A stretch of 64,000 nt of DNA from Panacibacter ginsenosidivorans. GTDB lineage: Bacteria > Bacteroidota > Bacteroidia > Chitinophagales > Chitinophagaceae. Both the position numbers and the translations under genes were made by a program. Location: NCBI RefSeq assembly GCF_007971225.1, contig NZ_CP042435.1:5273501-5337500 (forward strand), given 5' to 3'. Under the pieces are notes generated by a model. It ran no database searches, was not told where the DNA came from, and was given only the letters and a program-made list of their open reading frames with translations. This document shows positions 34,958 to 43,061 of the stretch, one piece after another. The number at the start of each line of letters is the position of its first letter. The first letter of the stretch is position 1.

Positions 34958-35737
34958 ATGAAAAATTTCCAGGTCTCCCTCATATTGTTTTTTCTTGTTG
35001 CATTATTTTCCTGTAAAAAAGAAGCGATCAACTCAAGTCAGCAATCTGCTACAAATTCAAATGAATTAGCCACAGTCGCTTCGGACTCAAAATGGCAAGG
35101 TGCATTTCTTTCCTATAATGGCAATCCTATGTCCCGTGTTATAAAAGATAAATTTTTTATAAAGAACGGTTATGCACGTATTTACGATAGTTCCATAAAA
35201 ATAAGCCCATTTAATCTTTATCATACACAATTCAGGCTTGTTATACCATTATCTATAAGAATAAAGGGCGATAGCCTGAATTTTGAAATTGGTTTAAAAA
35301 ACCCAATTAACGGCTCCCCGTTTGCTGCAACTGTTGGTCGTGAAATTGATGTTTATATTAAGGGAGAAACTAATGATGCATTTATTGCAAATACATCCAC
35401 CAGCGATGTAAGCCCAGGCTCGCAGGAATATGCATTAATGCGTGTAGGGAGAACTTTAATAAATAATGTAGCTGAACTTCAGTACAACTACGAAGATTAT
35501 AACACTTTTATTTTGCAGACTTTCAATCATGGTTTGGTGGCTTATCGAAATGATACATATGTAAAAGGACTGGCTTATTATAATGAGCCTCTTATTGGAA
35601 GGTTGAAAGAGATCGGCATTATATTCCAGGGTTCCGGGTTTATAGATTATATAAAATTGTATAACAGTGCAAATTCCAAATTACTGATGTCTGAAGATTT
35701 TAATACAGATGGGCAAAGCACCATAACCTGGTATTAA
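34958..35737 (+). CDS. Lipoprotein of unknown function
   Basis: The 259-aa precursor has the lipobox LFSC (Cys19) and a Ser/Asn-rich linker after it. The mature part reads as beta-sandwich strands (WQGAFLSYNGNPMSRV, FRLVIPLSIRIKGDSLNFEIGLKNP, VDVYIKGETNDAFI-like, YIKLYNSANSKLLMSEDF), reminiscent of concanavalin-like domains, but I do not recognise the family. It is the only gene between the arms of element E13 and has its own upstream palindrome. Confidence 0.7.
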   Translation: MKNFQVSLILFFLVALFSCKKEAINSSQQSATNSNELATVASDSKWQGAFLSYNGNPMSRVIKDKFFIKNGYARIYDSSIKISPFNLYHTQFRLVIPLSIRIKGDSLNFEIGLKNPINGSPFAATVGREIDVYIKGETNDAFIANTSTSDVSPGSQEYALMRVGRTLINNVAELQYNYEDYNTFILQTFNHGLVAYRNDTYVKGLAYYNEPLIGRLKEIGIIFQGSGFIDYIKLYNSANSKLLMSEDFNTDGQSTITWY

Positions 35738-35885
35738 ATTATTTCATTGAAATCTACTATTCTTGTTACTATTTCGTGCGTAAAAACTTTTTCTTAGAGC
35801 TCATTTATTTCTAACAGTTGAAGTGAGTGACACAACAGGCGATGCCATAAAAAACTGTTGCTGGCTGCATAAAAATCCAAATCCT

Positions 35886-35893
35886 TACTTTTG
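35886..35893 (+). promoter_or_regulatory. -7 element TACTTTTG before prfC
   Basis: A TAnnTTTG match ending 9 nt before the prfC ATG, implying a very short 5' untranslated region. It lies directly after the end of element E13, so any -33 contact would fall in the repeat. Confidence 0.45.
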
Positions 35894-35902
35894 CGCCCTG
35901 TT

Positions 35903-37489
35903 ATGAAATACGAAAAAGAGATCAGTCGCCGCAAGACATTTGCTATCATTTCCCACCCGGATGCCGGTAAGACCACGCTTACTGAGAAATTTCTGTTGTT
36001 TGGTGGCGCCATTCAAACAGCTGGTGCAGTGAAAAGCAACAAGATAAAGAAGCATGCAACGAGCGATTTTATGGATATTGAAAGGCAGCGTGGAATTTCT
36101 GTTGCTACGAGTGTGATGACGTTTGAATACAAAGATTTTTTGATCAACCTTTTGGATACGCCAGGCCACAAAGATTTTGCGGAAGATACTTACAGAACAT
36201 TGACTGCTGTTGATAGTGTGGTGCTTGTTATTGACAGTGTAAATGGTGTGGAACCGCAAACACGCCGGTTAATGGAAGTTTGTCGGATGCGTAATACGCC
36301 TGTAATTGTTTTCATAAACAAAATGGATCGTGATGGTAAGAATCGCTTCGACCTATTAGAAGAGATAGAAAAAGAATTGAAAATTTCTTTGCACCCGATG
36401 ACTTGGCCCATCAACAGTGGTAAAGAATTTAAAGGTGTGTATAATTTGCATGATAAAAGCTTGCGTTTGTTTACGGCAAGCACCAAAGCCGATGATGAAA
36501 ATGTAATTTCTATCAGCAATCTTTCCGATAAATTACTTGATGCAAAAGTTGGCGATCGCGATGCAGAGCAATTGCGTGAAGATGTGGAGCTAATCGATGG
36601 TGTTTATGGCGAATTAACTGTTGATGATTATTTAAGCGGAAAAATAGCACCGGTTTTCTTTGGTAGCGCTGTAAATAATTTTGGCGTAAAAGAAATGCTC
36701 GACACTTTTATTCGCATTGCACCAACACCCAGAGATCGTGAAACAAGTAGAAGAGAAATTGCAGCGGGTGAAGACAAATTCAGCGGTTTCGTTTTTAAGA
36801 TACATGCCAACTTAGATCCTAAACACCGCGACAGGATTGCGTTCCTGCGTGTGTGCAGCGGAAAGTTTGAGCGAAACAAATATTATCATCATGTTCGTCT
36901 CGATAAAGATTTTCGTTTCAGCAATCCTTATACATTTTTGGCACGCACAAAAGATGTAATTGAAGATGCATTTCCCGGTGATGTTGTAGGTTTGTTTGAT
37001 ACGGGCAACTTTAAAATTGGTGATACACTCACAGAAGGTGAAGATTTTTATTTTACAGGTATTCCATCTTTCTCGCCTGAAATATTTAAAGAGCTGGTTA
37101 ATAAAGATCCAATGAAAACAAAGCAATTGGAGAAAGGTATCCGGCAGTTAACAGATGAAGGCGTTGCACAGTTGTTCACACAATTTGGCGGCACGAAAAA
37201 GATTATTGGTTGTGTAGGTGAACTTCAGTTCGAAGTTATTCAATATCGCTTGTTGCACGAATACAGTGCCGCATGCGAATTCAGAACGTTGCCTTTTTAC
37301 AAAGCTTGCTGGCTTACAAGCAATGATGAGAAAAAGCTTGAAGATTTTTTGCGTTTTAAACAAAGTAACTCCGGAGAAGATAAAGATGGTCACCCGGTTT
37401 ATCTTGCGCAAAGCGAATGGTTTTTAAATACAGAGATTCAAAACAATCCTGATATACAGTTTCATTTTACAAGTGAGATACATAAGTAA
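35903..37489 (+). CDS. prfC: Peptide chain release factor 3
   Basis: The 528-aa GTPase recycles RF1/RF2 from terminating ribosomes. G1 is [15 protein letters not shown], the switch I/G2 region [16 protein letters not shown]3 DTPGHKDF and G4 NKMDRDG. The C-terminal domains contain [16 protein letters not shown] and [15 protein letters not shown]-like segments, as in RF3 and unlike EF-G. I chose ATG 35903 ([16 protein letters not shown]) over TTG 35891, which overlaps the -7 promoter element. Repeat arm E14 follows 12 nt after the stop. Confidence 0.96.
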   Translation: MKYEKEISRRKTFAIISHPDAGKTTLTEKFLLFGGAIQTAGAVKSNKIKKHATSDFMDIERQRGISVATSVMTFEYKDFLINLLDTPGHKDFAEDTYRTLTAVDSVVLVIDSVNGVEPQTRRLMEVCRMRNTPVIVFINKMDRDGKNRFDLLEEIEKELKISLHPMTWPINSGKEFKGVYNLHDKSLRLFTASTKADDENVISISNLSDKLLDAKVGDRDAEQLREDVELIDGVYGELTVDDYLSGKIAPVFFGSAVNNFGVKEMLDTFIRIAPTPRDRETSRREIAAGEDKFSGFVFKIHANLDPKHRDRIAFLRVCSGKFERNKYYHHVRLDKDFRFSNPYTFLARTKDVIEDAFPGDVVGLFDTGNFKIGDTLTEGEDFYFTGIPSFSPEIFKELVNKDPMKTKQLEKGIRQLTDEGVAQLFTQFGGTKKIIGCVGELQFEVIQYRLLHEYSAACEFRTLPFYKACWLTSNDEKKLEDFLRFKQSNSGEDKDGHPVYLAQSEWFLNTEIQNNPDIQFHFTSEIHK

Positions 37490-37500
37490 TTTTTTAGTGT

Positions 37501-37557
37501 GTTATGAGCCTTGCTTTTGAATAAATATTTGGCTTTCGTTGCGTCGCACTCTTGTAC
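37501..37557. repeat. Palindromic repeat, single left arm (E14)
   Basis: It runs from GTTATGAGCCTTGCT to GTTGCGTCGCACTCTTGTAC (37538-37557). It ends 20 nt before the GNAT ATG, and an upstream start of that open frame would translate through it. Confidence 0.75.
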
Positions 37558-37576
37558 GTTTAGTACCCTATTGAAC

Positions 37577-38098
37577 ATGAATATACGATTGCAAAAAATT
37601 GCTGTTACCGATGCTGCATTCTTAAGTGAGATAGCAATAAAGGCTTATTCAGACCATTATCTTCACTTATGGCATGACAATGCAGAATGGTACATTAAGG
37701 AAAGTTTTTCAGTTGGCAACCTTGAAAAAGAGCTGGCAGATATAAACGCTCTCTTTTATATTATTTATTCCAATGAAGAACCTGTGGGTTTTCTGAAATT
37801 AAATATCGATGCGGCTTTTGAGAACTATACATCTAAAAAAGCGTTGGAATTAGAAAGAATTTACCTAAGAAAAAATGCATCACAAAAAGGAATTGGTGAA
37901 TTTGTAATGAAGTTTGTATTCGATCTAGCTATTTCAAAAAACAAAACAATCGTTTGGTTAAAAGTTATGGATAGCAGCACAGGGCCGATAAGCTTTTACA
38001 AAAAACATGGCTTTGAAATTTGTGGAAGTTTGCAGCTTGATTTTCCTGTTATGAAAGAAGAAGTGCGTGGCATGTATATTATGAAGAAGATTTTATAA
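37577..38098 (+). CDS. GNAT-family N-acetyltransferase
   Basis: The 173-aa protein starts at ATG 37577 (MNIRLQKIAVTDAAFLSEIAIKAY). The open frame extends to 37511 only through repeat arm E14, which would give an unlikely leader. The acetyl-CoA loop is ELERIYLRKNASQKGIGEFVMKFVFDLA, and FYKKHGFEICG closes the fold. The substrate is unknown. It is followed 8 nt later by a second acetyltransferase, so the two form a small operon. Confidence 0.87.
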   Translation: MNIRLQKIAVTDAAFLSEIAIKAYSDHYLHLWHDNAEWYIKESFSVGNLEKELADINALFYIIYSNEEPVGFLKLNIDAAFENYTSKKALELERIYLRKNASQKGIGEFVMKFVFDLAISKNKTIVWLKVMDSSTGPISFYKKHGFEICGSLQLDFPVMKEEVRGMYIMKKIL

Positions 38099-38106
38099 AT
38101 TTCCAT

Positions 38107-38619
38107 ATGCTTATTTTCGAAACCCCCAGGTTAATTGTTCGTCAATACACCATTGATGATGCAGATAATTTCTTCTCATTAAATGGAGATGAAGAAGTAA
38201 TGCGTCATATAAGGAAGACGATGAATAAAGAAGATTCTGATAAATTCCTGCAACAGAATATTGAGTTTTATATTGCCAATCCTAAACTTGGCCGCTGGGC
38301 GGTGGAGGAAAAGGCAACTAAAAAATTTGTTGGTTCATTTGCGTTAATTCCCCTGCCATTTGAAGATGAGAAAGATAAACTACAGTTGGGTTATTCTTTA
38401 TTACCTGCAGAATGGGGTAAAGGTTATGCAACTGAATTAACTGCAATTGGCAGAGATTATTTTTTTGATAATCATATGTTTGATGAATTGCATGGCATAA
38501 CAACCATTGCGAATGTTCCTTCGCAAAAAGTGTTACTCAAATGCGGCTTTTCCGAAAATGGCACAAAACAGGAAGGGGAGGAGTTACTTCAAAGATTTAT
38601 AAGAATGCGAAACAGGTAA
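38107..38619 (+). CDS. GNAT-family N-acetyltransferase (RimJ/RimL-like)
   Basis: The 170-aa protein has the start typical of this subgroup, IFETPRLIVRQYTIDDADNFFSLNGDEEVMRHI. GYSLLPAEWGKGYATELTAIGRDYFF is the acetyl-CoA segment, and ANVPSQKVLLKCGFSENG is the conserved Asn-x-x-S region. Such enzymes acetylate protein N-termini or small molecules. It is 8 nt downstream of another GNAT gene and convergent with a third at 38622. Confidence 0.9.
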   Translation: MLIFETPRLIVRQYTIDDADNFFSLNGDEEVMRHIRKTMNKEDSDKFLQQNIEFYIANPKLGRWAVEEKATKKFVGSFALIPLPFEDEKDKLQLGYSLLPAEWGKGYATELTAIGRDYFFDNHMFDELHGITTIANVPSQKVLLKCGFSENGTKQEGEELLQRFIRMRNR

Positions 38620-38621
38620 TA

Positions 38622-39428
38622 TTATTTCCTGTATAATTTCCTCAGGTATTCAACCTTGAATCCAAGTTCTTCAAATTGCTTGTAAATAACAGTATCTCTT
38701 TCTGCAGAAGGCTTTTCAATATCAGCCATTAAATATTCAACTCCATTATCAATGCAATATTTCTGCAGGTGTTCGAATAATATTCTGTCCGGCACAAGAT
38801 CATTTGTCATAACAATGGGAACTGGCGTATCAATGCCTGTCCATGCAAGATTGTTCTTTCCAATATACATAGATCTACACGCAACGATTGCATCATTTTC
38901 ATATGCCAGAAAATGCGTCCACCCTTTTACATTCCACAAACTTCTTAGCCAATCATGGGCAGGATATTTGTAGATATCCAATACAAATTTTTCCCATGTT
39001 GAGGCAGTACTTTCATCAACTAACCGAACGGTAATATTTCTTTCTGTATGTAATGGTTTTACAGGTTGTTTTTCCCAAATGATCCTTTCCCAGCCACCCT
39101 TTACAACATATCCCATTTCTTCAAAAATAGAAGGTGCATTAGCCGGTTGCATTTGTTCAAAATAATGGATCATGTAAGTTGACTGGTTAGCTTTCTTATA
39201 AACAGCTTCTACCTGTTGCAATATTTCTTTCGTAATAGGTTCACTTAACCCCAAACCCATGATCATATTAAAATGTACAACAGGATGTTTACCAAAGACC
39301 AGGCAAATACCACCACCAACTTTTACATAATACATATTCATCTGCTCTTTAAATTCGGCAGATGCAGCATCAAACATGTTTTCCCATGCTTCTATTTCTA
39401 TGGCTTCTATTTGAAGTGGAGTAAGCAT
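38622..39428 (-). CDS. GNAT-like protein
   Basis: The 268-aa protein has two halves. The first is degenerate (GGICLVFGKHPVVHFNMIMGLGLSEPITKEILQQVEAVY). The second reads like an acetyltransferase core (FLAYENDAIVACRSMYIGKNNLAWTG..VPDRILFEHLQKYCIDNGVEYLMADI..FEELGFKVEYLRK). This double-GNAT layout is seen in some Bacteroidota acetyltransferases. The usual Q-x-x-G-x-A loop is weak, so activity is uncertain. It is convergent with the RimJ-like gene, with 2 nt between the stops. Confidence 0.65.
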   Translation of the reverse strand: MLTPLQIEAIEIEAWENMFDAASAEFKEQMNMYYVKVGGGICLVFGKHPVVHFNMIMGLGLSEPITKEILQQVEAVYKKANQSTYMIHYFEQMQPANAPSIFEEMGYVVKGGWERIIWEKQPVKPLHTERNITVRLVDESTASTWEKFVLDIYKYPAHDWLRSLWNVKGWTHFLAYENDAIVACRSMYIGKNNLAWTGIDTPVPIVMTNDLVPDRILFEHLQKYCIDNGVEYLMADIEKPSAERDTVIYKQFEELGFKVEYLRKLYRK

Positions 39429-39476
39429 ACAAACAACTTTTCACAATACTTACGAAGACTAAGTACAGTTTTAATT

Positions 39477-40823
39477 TTAATATGCAGGATTTATACCTGT
39501 ATAATTATGCGGCGTAATACTTTTCAATTCCTTCTTTATCTCAGCGTTAACTTTTAATGATGCAATAAAATTATGTATATCTGCTTTTGTAATTGAAGTT
39601 TTGCCTCTTGTTAAATCTTTCAATGCTTCATATGGATTCGGATAATTTTCTCTTCTCAAAATTGTTTGAATAGCTTCAGCAACAACCGCCCAGTTATTTT
39701 CAAGATCTTCTTTCAGTTTCGCTTCATTTAATACTAATTTTTCCAAACCCTTTTCCAAGGATTTAATAGCGATCAATGTATGCGCAACAGGCACACCAAG
39801 ATTTCTTAACACTGTTGAATCCGTAAGATCTCTTTGCAGTCTTGAAACGGGCAATTTGCCTGAAATATGCTCCAGCATGGCGTTTGCAACACCAAAGTTG
39901 CCTTCCGCATTTTCAAAATCGATTGGATTTACTTTATGCGGCATAGCACTTGAACCAACTTCGCCTTTTTTTACTTTTTGTTTGAAGTAATCCATGCTGA
40001 TGTACGTCCAGATATCCCTGCACAGATCGATCAGTATATTATTAATTCGTTTGATCGTATCAAAATGCGCAGCAAGATTATCATAATGCTCTATTTGTGT
40101 GGTGAATTGCATGCGTTGCAAGCCCAATACATTTTCAACAAATTCATTGCCTAATGTTATCCAGTCTTTTTTTGGAAATGCAATTTTATGTGCGTTGAAA
40201 TTTCCTGTTGCTCCACCAAATTTTGCTGCATAAGGAATGTATGAAAACAACTGCACCTGGTTTTCCAAACGCTCTACATATACCATTACCTCTTTACCAA
40301 GTTTAGTTGGAGAAGCAGGCTGACCGTGCGTTCTGGCTAACATTGAAATATCTTTCCACTTTGATGCAAGCTGAAATAAATTGTTTTGCAAATTGATAAG
40401 CATTGGCAAATAATCATGCTCCATGCAATTTTTCCAACTCAACGGAATTGATGTATTATTAATATCCTGAGATGTTAACCCAAAATGAATCCACTCTTTT
40501 GCATCTGCTGCACCGGCTTTATCCAATTGTTGTTTTAAAAAATATTCAACCGCTTTTACATCATGATTCGTGATGCGTTCAATATCTTTTATTTGCTGCG
40601 CATCATCCAAAGAAAAATCTTCCGCAACCTTGCGCAATTGCAAACGTGCCTTTGCATTGAGTTTGAAAAATTTCTTATCAGCAAGAAAAAGAAAATATTC
40701 AATCTCCACGATCACACGATATTTCATCAAAGCATATTCAGAAAAATATTCATCAAGATGCGCAACCTGTTTGCGGTAGCGTCCGTCAACAGGCGAGATA
40801 GCAGTAAGATTAGTAAGCTCCAT
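39477..40823 (-). CDS. purB: Adenylosuccinate lyase
   Basis: The 448-aa enzyme cleaves succinylaminoimidazole-carboxamide ribotide and adenylosuccinate in purine synthesis. It starts ELTNLTAISPVDGRYRKQV and has the fumarase/lyase signature SSAMPHKVNPIDFENAEGN, with HFGLTSQDINNTSIP and ARTHGQPASPTKLGKE. It belongs to the longer (E. coli-like) PurB group. I use ATG 40823 rather than the preceding TTG. It is divergent from mqnA across element E15. Confidence 0.96.
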   Translation of the reverse strand: MELTNLTAISPVDGRYRKQVAHLDEYFSEYALMKYRVIVEIEYFLFLADKKFFKLNAKARLQLRKVAEDFSLDDAQQIKDIERITNHDVKAVEYFLKQQLDKAGAADAKEWIHFGLTSQDINNTSIPLSWKNCMEHDYLPMLINLQNNLFQLASKWKDISMLARTHGQPASPTKLGKEVMVYVERLENQVQLFSYIPYAAKFGGATGNFNAHKIAFPKKDWITLGNEFVENVLGLQRMQFTTQIEHYDNLAAHFDTIKRINNILIDLCRDIWTYISMDYFKQKVKKGEVGSSAMPHKVNPIDFENAEGNFGVANAMLEHISGKLPVSRLQRDLTDSTVLRNLGVPVAHTLIAIKSLEKGLEKLVLNEAKLKEDLENNWAVVAEAIQTILRRENYPNPYEALKDLTRGKTSITKADIHNFIASLKVNAEIKKELKSITPHNYTGINPAY

Positions 40824-40858
40824 CAATTGTTATTTATATGTTGCGGGGTTTATATGAT

Positions 40859-41077
40859 TTATTTATGTACTTAGCTACAGTGCTGCTATGATACTTCTGT
40901 TGTGTCACTCACTTGTACGTTGAGAACATTAGTGAACAATAAACAATGAATAATGAACAATCAAATCAAAGACTATTTGCCTATTGCCTCTTTGCCTTGT
41001 TGCCTTTCTTCCTGCAGTACAAGAGTGCGAGGCAAGGGGCGATGCCATTAACACTTCAGCCGGGTTCATAAAAATCC
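40859..41077. repeat. Palindromic element E15 (complete, core duplicated at E16)
   Basis: The left arm ends GTTGTGTCACTCACTTGTAC (40899-40918). The right arm begins GTACAAGAGTGCGAGGCAAG (41017-41036) and runs through GGGCGATGCCATTAACACTT to GGGTTCATAAAAATCCC. Its 138-bp centre (40899-41036) matches the reverse complement of 44377-44514 with three differences. Confidence 0.85.
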
Positions 41078-41080
41078 CTT

Positions 41081-41088
41081 TAATTTTG
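41081..41088 (+). promoter_or_regulatory. -7 element TAATTTTG before mqnA
   Basis: A TAnnTTTG match beginning 4 nt after the edge of element E15 and 17 nt before the TTG start codon of mqnA. Any -33 contact would lie in the E15 arm. Confidence 0.4.
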
Positions 41089-41105
41089 CCGCAAAAATAG
41101 ATTAA

Positions 41106-41864
41106 TTGAAGAAGATTAAAGTAGGTGCGGTAAGTTATTTGAATACAAAGCCTTTATTGTACGGGATCAGGCGAAGTGCCGAACTGATGGAAATGATTGA
41201 ACTGGTGGAAGATTACCCCGCAAAGATTGCTGGTATGCTGGTTGATGGAACGATTGATGTGGGACTGGCGCCTGTTGCTGTGATTCCCAGATTGGATGAA
41301 TGGCATATTGTAAGCGATTATTGCATTGGCGCAAATGCTGATGTGGCAAGTGTTTGCCTCTTCAGCGAAGTGCCGGTTGATAAGATCGAAAAAGTATTAC
41401 TCGATTATCAAAGCAGAACTTCCGTGAATTTGTGTAAAGTGCTGTTAAAGCATTATTGGAAGATCAACCCCGTGATTGAGGAAGCAAAAGAAAATTACAT
41501 CAGCGAAATAAAAGGTGCGACTGCCGGCGTTGTTATTGGCGACAGGGCTTTGAATCAACGCAAAGTTTCTCCATATATTTATGATCTTGCAGGATCATGG
41601 AAAGCTATGACTGGCCTGCCTTTTGTGTTTGCAACATGGATCGCTAACAAGGAATTGCCGCCGGCATTTATTGCTTTATTTAACAAAGCAAACGGGCTTG
41701 GATTAATGCATCTTGATGAAGTGATTGCTGAAAATCCTTATCCTGTTTATGACCTCAAAACATACTATACAACTAACATTAGTTATGAATTGAATGAGCA
41801 AAAACTTAAGGGAATGAATAAGTTCCTGGAATATCTCAAGGTAGCTATGCCGGTTATTTTGTAG
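41106..41864 (+). CDS. mqnA: Chorismate dehydratase MqnA (futalosine menaquinone pathway)
   Basis: The 252-aa protein of the periplasmic-binding-like MqnA fold converts chorismate to 3-enolpyruvyl-benzoate. It has the N-terminal KIKVGAVSYLNTKPLLYGI, then TIDVGLAPVAVIPRLDEW, VLLDYQSRTSVNLCKVLLKHYW, and GLPFVFATWIANKELPP. The start is TTG at 41106, with no in-frame ATG nearby. Other menaquinone genes are not in the window. It lies between element E15 and the his leader region, on the same strand as hisG. Confidence 0.93.
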   Translation: MKKIKVGAVSYLNTKPLLYGIRRSAELMEMIELVEDYPAKIAGMLVDGTIDVGLAPVAVIPRLDEWHIVSDYCIGANADVASVCLFSEVPVDKIEKVLLDYQSRTSVNLCKVLLKHYWKINPVIEEAKENYISEIKGATAGVVIGDRALNQRKVSPYIYDLAGSWKAMTGLPFVFATWIANKELPPAFIALFNKANGLGLMHLDEVIAENPYPVYDLKTYYTTNISYELNEQKLKGMNKFLEYLKVAMPVIL

Positions 41865-41928
41865 AGATGTTCGAATGAAACGTGAGAAGTGTTGAAGATT
41901 CTTAAATTTTATTTTAGTTGTAATAAAA

Positions 41929-41959
41929 TTTGTTCAATTGAAATACTGCCTTATTTTTG
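41929..41959 (+). promoter_or_regulatory. Promoter of the his leader and operon
   Basis: TTTG (41929-41932), 19 nt, then TATTTTTG (41952-41959). This is a perfect match to the Bacteroidota TTTG-N19-TAnnTTTG promoter, ending 16 nt before the leader ATG. Confidence 0.85.
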
Positions 41960-41975
41960 CGCAGCAATTTAAAAA

Positions 41976-42026
41976 ATGAATTTACATCTGCACATACATC
42001 ATCATCATTTCTTGCCTGCAAGGTAA
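41976..42026 (+). CDS. hisL: Histidine leader peptide (attenuator)
   Basis: A 16-codon open frame encodes MNLHLHIHHHHFLPAR. Six of the 16 residues are His, four of them in a row (codons 8-11). Its TAA (42024-42026) lies inside the GGTAAGCC strand that can form an antiterminator. It sits directly between the promoter and a terminator hairpin upstream of hisG. This is the classic layout of a ribosome-mediated attenuator: stalling at His codons when charged tRNA-His is scarce should expose the antiterminator strand. The peptide itself needs no function. Confidence 0.88.
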   Translation: MNLHLHIHHHHFLPAR

Positions 42027-42074
42027 GCCGGTGTTGTTTGTGTTTACAAATCATAAAACATTGATGGGCTTACT
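42022..42074 (+). promoter_or_regulatory. Antiterminator pairing of the his attenuator
   Basis: GGTAAGCC (42022-42029) can pair with GGCTTACT (42067-42074), which is also the 5' strand of the terminator stem. Only one of the two pairings can form. A ribosome at the leader stop covers the first strand; one stalled at codons 8-11 leaves it free. Confidence 0.75.
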
Positions 42075-42097
42075 GAATAGTAAGCCCATTTTTATTT
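42064..42097 (+). terminator. Attenuator terminator of the his operon
   Basis: ATGGGCTTACT, a GAAT loop and AGTAAGCCCAT form an 11-bp perfect stem followed by TTTTTATTT. It lies 62 nt before hisG. Confidence 0.9.
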
Positions 42098-42117
42098 GCC
42101 CCAACCCTGAAGGGGGT
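42098..42117. repeat. GC-rich short palindromic repeat, copy b (inverted)
   Basis: GCCCCAACCCTGAAGGGGGT is the inverse of copy c, located between the attenuator terminator and hisG. Together with copy c it can pair across the hisG start codon. Confidence 0.65.
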
Positions 42118-42158
42118 AAAAAAACTTCGGGAATTACTTTTAACAGTTTTAGTTTTTT

Positions 42159-43049
42159 ATGAACAAAAATAATAACACCCCTTCAGGGGATGGGGGCAAA
42201 CTAAAAATCGCTATACAGAAATCAGGAAGATTGCATGATGATTCTATCAAACTGCTGAAAGAATGTGGTATTGATATCAGTAATGGTGTAAACAAACTTA
42301 AAAGCGAAGCAAGCAATTTTCCGCTGGAAGTTTATTTTCTCCGTGACGATGATATTCCGCAATATGTGGAAGATGCAGTTGCCGATCTTGGTTTTGTTGG
42401 CGAGAATGTAGTGTATGAAAAAGAGAAGCAGGTTGAAGTAGTAGAGAAGCTTGGTTTTGGAAAATGCAGATTATCTATTGCTGTTAGAAGGGGAGAGGAG
42501 TATGATAAAATAAGTTCGTTGCAAGGGAAAAAAATCGCAACAAGTTATCCTGTGTTAGTAAAGAAATTTCTTGATGAAAACAACATTACTGCAGAGATTC
42601 ATGAGATCAGCGGCAGCGTGGAAATAGCACCAGGCATAGGCTTGGCAGATGCTATTTGTGATCTTGTGAGTAGCGGTTCTACTTTATTCATGAATGGTTT
42701 GAAAGAGACAGAAACCATTCTTAATTCACAGGCTGTTCTTATTAAGAATAAAAATCTTGACGGGGAAAAACAAAACTTACTTAATAAATTATTGTTTCGT
42801 ATACAGTCTGTAAAAAAAGCAAAGAACAATAAATATGTTTTATTGAATGCACCGAATGATAATTTAAAGCAGATCATTTCTTTATTGCCGGGTATGAAAA
42901 GCCCGACTGTATTGCCCTTGGCAGAAGAAGGCTGGAGCAGCGTGCACAGTGTGATCAGTGAAAATGAATTCTGGGATATCATCGAAAAACTAAAAGCTGC
43001 AGGTGCACAAGGCATATTGGTTGTACCTATTGAAAAAATGATCATTTAA
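42159..43049 (+). CDS. hisG: ATP phosphoribosyltransferase (long form)
   Basis: The 296-aa HisG commits ATP and PRPP to histidine synthesis. The family start is LKIAIQKSGRLHDDSIKLLKECGI, preceded by a 14-residue tail MNKNNNTPSGDGGK, of which NTPSGDGGK is encoded by GC-rich repeat copy c. The PRPP-binding region EIAPGIGLADAICDLVSSGSTLFMNGL is intact. The C-terminal ACT-like regulatory domain (KYVLLNAPNDNLKQIISLLPGMKSPTVLPLAEEGWSSVHSVI) makes it the long, feedback-inhibited form. Expression is controlled by the attenuator upstream; hisD follows after 12 nt. Confidence 0.96.
   Translation: MNKNNNTPSGDGGKLKIAIQKSGRLHDDSIKLLKECGIDISNGVNKLKSEASNFPLEVYFLRDDDIPQYVEDAVADLGFVGENVVYEKEKQVEVVEKLGFGKCRLSIAVRRGEEYDKISSLQGKKIATSYPVLVKKFLDENNITAEIHEISGSVEIAPGIGLADAICDLVSSGSTLFMNGLKETETILNSQAVLIKNKNLDGEKQNLLNKLLFRIQSVKKAKNNKYVLLNAPNDNLKQIISLLPGMKSPTVLPLAEEGWSSVHSVISENEFWDIIEKLKAAGAQGILVVPIEKMII
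42175..42201. repeat. GC-rich short palindromic repeat, copy c (in hisG)
   Basis: ACCCCTTCAGGGGATGGGGG followed by CAAA lies in frame near the 5' end of hisG and is translated as TPSGDGGK. Confidence 0.75.
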
Positions 43050-43061
43050 CACTTACGTTTT

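Larger units (their letters stand above)
34787..35877. repeat. Palindromic element E13, arms around a gene
   Basis: The left arm (34787-34844) ends GTTGTGTCACTCACTTGTAC. The right arm begins GAAGTGAGTGACACAAC (35820-35836) and runs through AGGCGATGCCATAAAAAACT to GCATAAAAATCC. The spacer of about 970 bp holds one complete lipoprotein gene. Confidence 0.75.

Noticed and set aside
42599-43045. A minus-strand open frame of 148 codons opposite hisG.
   Set aside because: It is a shadow of the hisG C-terminal regulatory domain, with no promoter or independent support.
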